Part shown: one piece after another, positions 54,567 to 64,000 of the stretch
Layout of the letters: the number at the start of each line of letters is the position of its first letter
How positions within the stretch are numbered: position 1 is the stretch's first letter
NCBI GenBank assembly: GCA_010015805.1
Contig: ML978123.1
Coordinates: 806,001-870,000 of the forward strand
From: Rhizodiscina lignyota
Taxonomy: Eukaryota > Ascomycota > Dothideomycetes > Aulographales > Rhizodiscinaceae
Direction: 5' to 3'
Length of the DNA: 64,000 bases
Made by a program: the position numbers and the translations under genes
Notes under the pieces: model-generated
What the model was told of the DNA's origin: nothing
Databases searched by the model: none
The model's input: the letters and a program-made list of their open reading frames with translations, nothing else

Positions 54567-57500
54567 CCTTATATCGGAGCATGGAGCATCAGAGGAGGCA
54601 ACCAGTAATGAAACAGACAGCCGGAGAGAGGGCTGGCAGACCCTGAAGGCGCAGACCGGAAGAGATCCGAGAAGGGAGAGGCAGCATCGAAAGTCAGCTG
54701 CCAGCTGCTGGGCCCGAGGGCAGCAGAGACGAAACTGGGAGGTGGAGGCTCAGAGTCAAGACCAGCGCGTCATTGGCGCGCAAAGCGGTGGGCCATGGAC
54801 TGACAAACGTCAAGGTCTGATCGCAATTATGACGCTGGATGCTTGCTAGATTGCCTGCCGGATTCGGAGCGCTGAAGCGGGCAGCGTAGGCTAAGTCGTA
54901 CCTAAGCTTCGAAAGACAACGCGCGCAGCAACAGCAATGGAAAGCGGGCCGGGGCTGACGGGCCTCGAGGCGAGCGCTCGATTGCCTCTGAGCAGAGCAC
55001 ACAAGAAGGGGGATGTTGGAATGATGCTAGAATCGGGCGACCGATTGAGCAAGCAGTAGTTAAGCGTGGGAGCGGCAGCGACTGACAGGACAGGAAAGTT
55101 AGCTGTCGTGGGGATTGGTGAGGGAGTGCAGTTGGGGTTAGTGGATGCTGGTGGAGGAGTTTGGCGTGCGGCGCCAGGAACAGAGGCTCGCTGGGCCGTG
55201 ATTACCATGGACCTGGGAGCGTCGAGGAGCAGGTACAGCGCGCTCGTGGGAGATTTCACGATGGCTGACAACGCCGGCGAGCTAGAAGTCTGTGTGTTTC
55301 TGGCAAAGTTTGAGGTGGCCTAGCTCCGTCAATGGCTCAGGATGGGACCGTTAGCGTTGCGATAGCCCAGTTCCAGGTGCCAGGATCACCGTGAACGCGG
55401 TGGCGCTGAGCGGGCGCATCTGTGCTCGAGTCCGTCAGCAGCCTCTGGAGCTGTCACAGCGTTGTGCGGCGCGCAGAGCAGGGCAATGGAATCCGAGGAA
55501 GGCCGGCAATTGCGGAAGAGCGGTGGGCGTGGATGCTGGATGCTGGCTGGATGTGCTGCTGGCATACCACGATTACCCAAAGCGGGCGGCAGGAGTTGCA
55601 AATGACGACGGTTAGCACGCTGTAGGAGTGTATAGCGCTTGGGCAGCAATTGAGACGTCAAATCATGTTTGCCAGCAATTTGCACCTAGTAGCTATGCTT
55701 TGGACGATCAACAGCAGCAGCAGTTCAGTCGCACTTCACGCCGGATCAATGCATACGCCGCCAGGGAGCACCACCAACAACCTGCCACCGCTCGGTGTGA
55801 GGTAGAGGTCGCACTGTATCGGCGTTTTTTTGCTTGCTTGCATGGCACCCCCGGGGATTCGACGTCTACTCCCCGTCTCCAAGGCCAATCTCGACAACAA
55901 TGCCCAATGCCCTCGCGTTGCCCCCTGCCAGGAACGTCGTACAGGCTCATGAATCGCACAAGCGACGTCGATGTCGAGACGTTCCGCGCGTCTTCGCCTT
56001 ATTCTTTGCCTCACGCTCTGCCTTACTCTGCCATTCAGGCAGTTCTCATAGCGATCTCCCGCGATGAAGCGTTGACCCCGAGAGCTGGGCACTTGGAAAC
56101 CGGGGCTACAGAGCTGGCCAGTCGCCGGCGCCCTGACTCTCTTAGCGGCCAGCCATCGGCAGCATGGCCAATCCGCCAGTGCGCCAAGGCGCCAGCGCTG
56201 GGGGCGCCAGCTGCTGGATGAGATTGAAGATTAAGCACTGAAGCAGAGTCTAGTCAGTCGGTCGACAGCAATGCCCCTCCACACGCCTCACCTTTGCTAC
56301 CTCTGCTCTGGCACCCGCGACGTGCTGCATGCCCCCCGAAGGGCGCTGCCGTTTGCCTTCTTCCTCGCTGCAGACGCAGTAACACTGCAATGGCCGATCA
56401 GGGCCCGTTTCAAGCGGCACTGTGAAGCGGCTAAAGTCAGGTACCTCCAGCGGGCCTGCACATGGTGACCCGCTGAGGCTTGTGTGCACAGCATGTGGCA
56501 CTTGTGGGTCTTCTCTCGCTGCGGTGGACGTCTGCCATGCTGCTGGCCGCTCATCAGGAGCTCTGGGGAAGGAGGTCGATCTGCTCCAGAATGTCCTGAT
56601 CTTCGCATGCGAGATTCTCCATGCTCTGAAATGGCACGTCAGACGCACGCTTCGGACAGGGGCCCGTCTTGAGTTACGAGTGTTCGCTCTATTATTTCCC
56701 TCTTGTACCCGCAGCCTTTCCGTCCCGTGCCGTGTCTCCGAAACTCGTCAAACGGCGGAGCGCGACTACACTACAGCCATGAACCCTTCTGGTGCAATAT
56801 GATGCAAGTGGTGCTGCCATGGCGAATCCGCCGCGACAATACACCGCTGCTTCGATTGCGGTGACGGCACTGGAGCAGTGTAGTGCAGTGCAGTGCAGCG
56901 GCGGCGTGCAGGCATCTCTGCTACATGCTGCCAGCATCGCGAAGAGCCATGCACCGATTCGGACGGAATGCAATAAATGAGGATGGATTCCTGCTTTGCT
57001 TAACCGGAGGTGCCACACTCCAGAATCCCACGCTGTGCACGTTGTTGGCTTGCCTCGAGTGTATCGTAAGCGCAATTGGTGCAAAACATCCTTCTCATCT
57101 CGACTCGCGTCGGTCATTGCGCATGCCTGTGCATATCCAGAAGGGTATGAGGGCGAGCGGGTCCTGGGCGAGGTATCTACGTAGTATCTAGCCAACCTGC
57201 CCACCTTGGTGTCGCAGCGCTTCTTCGTTCCATCGCTCGGACCAGCGCGCGCATCTCCGACGACGTGTGTGATTGATAAGGGCAATTTATTTATTGCGGT
57301 TATTACCAGTCAGGTCGGGCAGCATGCAAATCTTTTCTCGGATGCGGGTCTGCGATGGTGTCTTCAGGTCTGCTGAGCGCAAGAAGGTTTGGCTAGTTTC
57401 ACAGGACCGAGTCAGCTGGGGCAGGGCATGCTACAGCGCTGCCCAAGGACGTTTGCAAGCTTCCAGCAGCGTGGGACGAGTTTTTGCGTGTCATCGCCTT

Positions 57501-60500
57501 TGCCCATCGACAAGCACAATCTGTGGCTTCGCGGGCCCACTATTCCGCGTGTTTGAAGGTAGCGGGCCACCCAATGGCAGCGGACAGCGGAAAATATGGC
57601 GTTTGACTGGCTCAGAGGCGCCGTACTTTTTCGCATGGAAACTTCTCCCCACCGCAGGGGCCCGAGGGGAGTCCCGCCGTTTCCGCTCGAGGTGGAATGT
57701 TCGACAGCGCGATTAGCCGTCGATACGAAGTCGACAGACGAGCGCCTTCAGGATGTCGTCGCCCGCCGCGCTCCCAGTGGTGGTGCAGAGCAGCCTCACG
57801 GTGCGCAGCTGCACAGAGTTATTTCCGACCAGTAGCGCCTGTTGCAGGTCGGTTTGATCGCCGATGAACCCATGGGCCATGGGCGAAGCCCTCAAAGTGG
57901 GAGGAGAGCGCGCAGGCGGGCAGCACGAAAGCCTAAAAGCTCAGTTTGCGCGGGCCAATGGGCGGGCGGCAATGCAGAGCCTGGCCACGTGCGGGGAATT
58001 GGAAATCTTGCATCGCAGAATCAGTCCCGGGCCCACGTCTGCCAAAGGTGCTCGCACAGTGCGAAGGGCAGAGTCAGCGCGCACGGAGGACTGCTGGATG
58101 AGACAGGAGTGCATTGTGTTTAAGCGATGTGGTGTAAGGAAGGATGACTATTCATTCCATACAGCGTAACTCTGGTGCACAAGAGGGCATATAAATTCCC
58201 CGGTTAATTTCCCGCCTTTCCGTCGGCCTTTGCGCACATGGCAATGCCACTTCTCCGTGCAGCCCTAAACGGCAGTCGACGTCACGTGCGCGCCACATCG
58301 AGCTAGGCCGCGGCCCGAAGCGGCTAGGCACAGTCCTAGACAGGACAGGCATCAAGTAGTACAAGATCGTCGAGACTCAGATGGCTTCACAGACGGCGCC
58401 GGCACACTCGCTCGTAAATTAAATTAAACAGTGGTCCAATACAGGCCAGTATGACTGCAGCTGCGCGCTGACCATTCCACCCGTCGTTGCAACATAACAA
58501 CCACGAGGCACTCGACTCGCTTCTCACGCGCCTTCTGGGCCATGCTCCGTACCACGCCGCCGAGTGGCCTCACCGCGCACGCGGGCGTCCAGACTGCATT
58601 TCTCGCCGGTGTTTCACTTGCGCTGCATGCGCCTATCCTGCTTCGTCCGACCTTCTTCCGTTTCGTTTCCGCCGCCTCATTTCGTCGCCGGCAGTGTCAC
58701 ATTTTTAAATCTCACGGCTCACTCATCCCGTCCCGACACTCCGGCAGTTGAGATCCATCTACACATCACCACCGCAGCGCGTGTGGGAGTACACCCGTCG
58801 GGGCCCAGGTTCTTCTTCATCAGATCTCGAGGTGCTTGCAGCCGCTGCCGCGATCATGCACATCAAGAACAACCACGTTTGAAGGTCCGTACCGCGTGCA
58901 TGGGTAAGATCATCGCGTGGCCGCATAAGAGAGTGGGCATTGGCACCACGACACCTCTCACGCGGAGAATAAATTTTTCACCTTCGCCCTCTGTCCTTGT
59001 CACATAATGCTGTGCTCTCCGTTCTGTCGAGACCCAGCCAACTATTGTCGCGGCAACCGCGCTCATTCTCCCAAAACCGGCCGCCCTGTGCGCCGGGAAA
59101 AAGTAAAAGGGCTCTCGTTCAAAAAATGTTACCCGTCACATTTTCTGGAAACGCCAGAACAACCACGGTGCCCCCCACAATCTCGACCACACTTTCGGCC
59201 TGCTGCAGGCGCTCGATTTCCTTGCGTCGCAGAGAGCATAATCCAGATCTCACAGGGTCACCCATGGCCCTCCCACCCTTTCTGCTGTCTCTGCACGAGG
59301 CTCCGGACCCGAGAAAGTAACACAGCTGCTCCTCTCTCGGTCACCCGTCCCAGAGGTCTGGTATCACCAGAGACACGCGGGATGCTCCTGGGAACGCCAT
59401 AGCCGCTCTGGAGGGAGAGATCTCATTGCCTGAGGCTTCGCGGGCAACCCATCTCTATGCTCTTCCATTTCTCATTTCGCACTCCTCTCTACGCTATGCT
59501 GAAACATAACTGGATCCCAAGCGCTGCGCGATCGCTTAAAATAGCCGCTCCCCGCGCTTCGTAGCACCGTATAACCCCCGGTAGGCATCGCTCCGACGTC
59601 ATAAGTCATTTTCTCTGGACAGTGAATCGCTCTCCAATTTCTCCGTCTCAAAACTTCTGCTCCCACGTCAAATCCGTCAAGGTCTACATCAGACATCATC
59701 CCGCGCCGATGCGTCGAGAACGTTGCAAAGCAGCCTCATTCGAACATCATCTCGTATCCCTGCGGTGCAGTCACTCGCCTCATGCGCCTCACGCTCAATC
59801 CGGGCAGTTGTGAAGCCTTTTGCCCCTTCGGATGCGTCGCCACGGACGTGACTGTTTTGCTATCACTTGCAGGTACACACAGTCACTTGATATACGGAGC
59901 GTTTGGATATCCCAGCTGACGCTCGATGCGCCTGGATGACTCGGCGCCCAACAGGATGTTTGAACGCTTCAGAGGCATCCCGGAAGACGATCTCGAGGCC
60001 ATGTAATTGCGCTGCAATGAGATAACCGACACGCCGAAAGTCGAGAGCGAACGAGAGCAAATGGATCCCAAACCTTCAAGCATTCCAGCCATTCTTTTGG
60101 CGTTTTCTCAGGGTCTGCCTAGGAACCCCCTACCGGCACGTGGCAAAATTGGTCAACTTTTCCGAAAGGCCTGGTCGGATCTTCGTGTACCGCTGTCGAA
60201 TGCTACACTGTCAGGCTGCTGCCCAGCCTCCCTCACATCTCGTGCCCTTTTCCTCTCATGATTATCATTCCAGCCCAATTTTGTTCAGTCTCACAGTGAG
60301 TCCAGATGAGGCATGCCTCATTTCACGCATCATTAAAGGGAAAAACTGGGGGCGCCCAGGAAGCACCGGCCCTGGCGAAGGATTACCCGGCGTTCATTTT
60401 GGATGCGGGAAGCTTCGTGACTTTGTACATGATGAGATCATGAGACTTTCGACGTTGTCACCGCTGGACTGCACAAGCGAGCTTGCGAGACCATGCTGAG

Positions 60501-63048
60501 GGCACAGGCGGGAACGCGTGGGGCCCGGGGATCCGTTGCAGTAGATTGACAGCTCAACATGTGTCGAGGAGCCTTGTTTTCTAGGTTCTGGCCTTTGTTG
60601 GGCGTGATGTTTGAATACTAACAGCTAGGCGTAAGTTCGTGCGTGCTTCTCCGCGGTGCGAGGCGCGCAGTCGAAGAGGAGTCTTTGAATGATTTCCCTC
60701 GCTGCTCTACGCTGTGGAGTCGCCAGCGACCCGCTCATAAGTGAGGCTTTGCAGAGTGTGGTCGGAATGGCTCCTTCTAAAGGACTTGCGTCTGATCTTG
60801 CAATAAATGGGGCACTTAATTCAAAAAGTAGGTTCGCCATTGCAGTTCTATCACTCCATTCAGGAGTGGTATCTGGCCAAAGAGCTTCCTCAGAGTGAAC
60901 TCGACTGTAGGGTGTGCTCTTACCATCAAACGTAGATGACTAAGCGCGTGTCTTAACTCTTTCTCTTGAATGGCAAGAGCGTGGACAGGCAGAAATTGTT
61001 TGACAATCTTGTATATTTCTCATTTTACACGGTCTACCCCGATAGCAGCTGTTTTGCGCATTACGAGTATGACAATGTGGTGTCCAGTGGTGCCACGTCG
61101 AGCTCCAGAGTCCTCGGCACCTAGCCGCTGACCTGACTTTTCTCAAGGGGTGTGTTCACAAAAACGTCCATGGCAGAATGACTTCTGATTTTGCAGACTC
61201 TATATTCGTCAGATCCTTTACATGTTATGCGATGGCTCATCAAGCTCATTCCCTACCGCTGAATGCTCTGGCTTCGAATTCCCCTTCACGAAGAAATCAT
61301 CATTACAAAGGGTGGCGCGGAGAGATTTCGTCTCTAGACGAAATCAACACGCCGAATAGCTTGAGCAGTTCGTCTGAGTGTTCGAGATGACGATGAGAGA
61401 CTACTACAGAATGGAGGGAATGTCTTCCCAATAAACAATTCAAGAAAAGGGGTGGGCGCTGGGTCACTTCAACCTAGGAGAACATCATCAGAAGATGCTC
61501 TATCACCTCAAATGCGTCGTACCGTCGAGCTACAGTCCAGGAAGTGTGCCGTGGTGGCTTGTACCGGAGATAACACAAACTCAACTTGTGGTGGCGTCGC
61601 ATTCGCTGGCTTAGGAAGGAAGAATGAAGATCGAAGCATCGAGAATGGACCACAGAAGATCTCAAAGATTGGCAAGGCATGGCACGACAGAATCCAAACT
61701 TAGCTCGATACTGTCAGACTCCTCATGGTGGAGACTGGAGAAATTTTTCACACACATCCACTTCTAACCGTCAGCGAGGTGCTGAGCAGCACGAGCCGAT
61801 CAAGACGTTACTTGTCCTTGCGAATCAATCCTCCGCGAATTGCCCCACAATACAACATGCAGCTCCCAGCGTGAGAAAAGTTACGGAGGAAGTCCTAAAA
61901 GCATACATACACATCGACTTGACACGTCCTCTTCGTAATGAGAGAGCACGAATCAAAGTCAGACACGTCACACCAACGATCTCACCACCGACACGAACGA
62001 CCCAATATGAAGGAGATAAACGAGTGCCTCGTCATCAAGACACATCTCCCCGAGCAAAGTATGCGAATGCCACGAAGATCCACGATCTAGGCCAGACTGC
62101 TATCAGACTTGATAGCGAAGCAGGAAAGGTACACCGACATCGTCATTTACATCCTTCCTATTTCCAATGATGGCCGAAGAAAGCCAGAAGCCTACAAAAG
62201 AAGACATTACAGGAGATTTGGAGGTGATGAAGAAAGGTTCGAGACGTGGAAACTGATGGTCAGTCAACTACGAGTCTACCACCTGAGAGGCCCGAGTTAA
62301 CATCAATATGGGCCAGACTCACCATCTTGACCCCATGGCTCCTACGAAGAACTTTCAACTTGGCGGTCCGGGTCGTATTCGCCTCCAATTCACCTCGAAT
62401 GACACCACCATCTCCAGCTGCCCCAGGCTTTGGTGGGCCAATTCCCGGTGCCGCTCCAACCACTGCGAGCTACAGTGACGATTTGAAGTTGATTGAAAGG
62501 ACTACATAGTTGTCGACGCAATAGATAATTTGCATTTAATACCGCCCGCAGGAATGAAGTGGGACACCCCTTTGGAACTGTAAGTACAGCCAAAACGAGA
62601 GCAAGATAATTCAAGACTCACATTTGTTAGAAATTTAGGAACTACGCCTGCCCCTTCCGTGTATGGCATACACTAGATCAAACACGCAAAATTTCCAACG
62701 ACGTGTCCTCCCTCGGCTCCCATATGTGAACACCGACTTCGTCTTCATTTTCGAGAAGAGCCGCCAGCGCAGCACGCAGCAATGGAGCGCCCACACATAC
62801 TATATAAATACCTGCGTCGTACGCCACATTACTCTCTCTCGGTGACGGGCAAGATCAGCCGGTTTCAGAATTGATTCGACTGTATGAGGAGAATCAAGCA
62901 CGAAAAGTCAGTCAGAGTTAGAGTGAGTTGCGCATCACGATTCACGGAGCAACTGCTAAGCTTCCTTACCTACGAATCCTGTACCAACTTCCGTCTGCCT
63001 GCTAAAGTGTCTGTGGGGCTGCAGCGCATGTGCTAACGCTTCTGCGCA
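54567..63048. other. Long gene-free region upstream of the Zn2Cys6 regulator
   Basis: About 8.5 kb with only short overlapping frames on both strands. No domain, signal peptide or spliced gene could be assembled. The part up to about 60.5 kb is GC-rich with stop-poor random frames, the rest more balanced. Open stretches around 62.0-62.7 kb look slightly protein-like but do not join in frame. It probably contains the regulator's promoter and a long 5' leader. Confidence 0.5.
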
Positions 63049-63268
63049 CATTAGTATAGAAGCTAAGTAAGTCGGAGCTGTTCTATCAAAGCAGCATTTC
63101 TACTCTCCCGACAGTCACCTCGAAAGAGCGCCCGCGTACGTTCAAACATACGTCTAGCACACATAGCCGAAGGTCACTCGCTTCAGCAAGTTTCACGGAG
63201 TTCGCGGTTTCGATCGAGCTGTCACAAAGTCCACCGAGCTCCCATACTTGCTCAAACACACTCTGAGT
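63049..63268. repeat. Degenerate tandem duplication, copy A
   Basis: First copy of a unit of about 220 bp. Anchors shared with copy B at a constant offset of 219-220 bases are acattag (63049), ggagctgttct, cctcgaaagag (63118), acgttcaaac, cgagctccc and tcaaacaca (63252). Identity between anchors is low, so the duplication is old. Confidence 0.6.
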
Positions 63269-63488
63269 ACATTAGAACTGGCGTTGTCAACTTGGAGCTC
63301 TTCTGCCCTTGTGTTATCTCCAGCCTCCCTGCCGCTGCCTCGAAAGAGATCCTACGAATGTTCAAACGTGGGCTAACAGCAAAACACCAGGCCCTCTAGC
63401 TTCGATGAGTTGGAGCAAACACATCTCTTCAATCGACATGTCATGGAGGTCACGGAGCTCCCGCAGTTGTTCAAACACACAGTCCGAG
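63269..63488. repeat. Degenerate tandem duplication, copy B
   Basis: Second copy, directly adjoining copy A, with acattag (63269), ggagctcttct, cctcgaaagag (63338), atgttcaaac, ggagctccc and tcaaacaca (63471). On the minus strand this copy lies in a 66-codon open frame (63362-63562), while copy A is not open in the matching frame. Flank to 63842 is without a recognised gene. Confidence 0.6.
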
Positions 63489-63842
63489 TATGCCATCCTC
63501 AGGAGCCTCTCTATCAACATTCCTCCGCATACTGTTTCCACCCCGAAATCCAAGGCCCACAACCTCGGTCGGATCTATCTTAGATACAGCGAGAGTCGCG
63601 TTCGACGCGCCGAAGATCAAGCGTTCAGAATGAATTAGGCAGTACAATGGTGGCATACAAAGACGGGACAAGCGAAAAAGAAGTTTGCGGCGTGGTGCAC
63701 AATATGGTCCCATGGAATCGAACATTGAAGACAGAATGCAGCGATCAAATAACCCAATCGTATCTATCCAACATTACGTAGCCATACGCCAATAGAAATA
63801 CACATAACCTTCCCCAGGAATTAATACACAACGGCTTTCCCT

Positions 63843-64000
63843 CTACCATATTCCAGAAGGCTGCACACTACCCGCTCTCCTATCCTTCTTCAGTGGGCTG
63901 AACTGGAAGCCATCGGGCGCAGTGATCAACGGCTTGCCATTCTTGCCCTTCCCAAGTGCCGCAAGCCCTCTTCCAGCAAACAGTCCTCGCCCCGGAATGG
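63843..64000 (-). CDS. C-terminal end of an unidentified protein, cut by window edge
   Basis: On the minus strand a frame enters from the right edge and ends at TAG (63843-63845), giving about 52 residues. It reads GRGLFAGRGLAALGKGKNGK, then PLITAPDGFQFSPLKKDRRA and a short end (GSVQPSGIW). The composition (Gly/Lys/Arg-rich start, then a short mixed segment) and codon choice look coding, but I recognise no family. It could be the last exon of a nuclear or RNA-binding protein; the rest lies outside the window. Confidence 0.4.
   Translation of the reverse strand, partial: IPGRGLFAGRGLAALGKGKNGKPLITAPDGFQFSPLKKDRRAGSVQPSGIW

Noticed and set aside
56870-56905. gtgca-type short repeats (gtgtagtgcagtgcagtgcag)
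   Set aside because: Only three imperfect units in GC-rich DNA; no sign of function.
61979-62675. Protein-like open pieces on the plus strand (about 62007-62057, 62091-62258, 62315-62470, 62500-62570)
   Set aside because: Individual stretches look plausible (for example KDYIVVDAIDNLHLIPPAGM), but phases at the available GT/AG sites do not join them, and no family was recognised. Left as unassigned; RNA reads would decide.

Overview
The window looks like chromosomal DNA of a filamentous ascomycete (Pezizomycotina), probably a Dothideomycete. The basis is: many short introns (about 48-100 nt, GTRNGT...YAG), compact genes in divergent and convergent pairs, fungus-specific families (FUSC-like exporter, Mtf2-like, Ayg1/WdYG1-like hydrolase, BLI-3-like flavoprotein, Zn2Cys6 regulator), and no bacterial operon signals. 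The class-level placement is inference. Exon coordinates were built by hand from family conservation, reading frame and splice sites; no alignment was run.

Left part (1-23 kb): end of a FUSC-like membrane protein; DPH5 (diphthamide) divergent from SPT3 (SAGA); a BLI-3-like flavin oxidoreductase; an eight-exon Ayg1-like melanin-precursor hydrolase; a flotillin; a PPxY-bearing protein of unknown function; a Sas2-like MYST acetyltransferase; a conserved protein of unknown function; a 3-kb stretch without genes; a PhzF-family protein; a secreted protein with an Asn/Gly-rich tail; PYM (exon-junction-complex recycling); and QCR9 in five very small exons.

Middle (23-37 kb): a dense housekeeping block with UBR1 (N-degron ubiquitin ligase), an Swd3/WDR5-like COMPASS subunit, the ISC1 sphingolipid phospholipase C, the CMR1 DNA-damage WD40 protein and an Mtf2-like mitochondrial RNA factor. 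Chromatin and gene-expression functions recur across the window (Spt3, Sas2-like, Swd3, PYM, Prp6), but nothing shows that the genes act as one pathway.

Accessory-looking island (37.3-44.8 kb): two less conserved genes lie between MTF2 and PRP6. One encodes a protein of unknown function with a C-terminal membrane anchor. The other encodes a predicted 1237-residue protein joining a trypsin-like fold (His311/Asp434/Ser525), an apparently active protein kinase and two C2H2/C2HC zinc fingers. This fusion is the most unusual object in the window and could be a signalling or defence protein.

Right part (44.8-64 kb): PRP6, a 3.2-kb stretch without genes, a 1115-residue Zn2Cys6 transcription factor, then about 9.3 kb without a convincing gene upstream of that factor. 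A degenerate 220-bp tandem duplication lies near the end, and a partial reading frame runs off the right edge. No rRNA, tRNA, CRISPR or convincing transposon was recognised.
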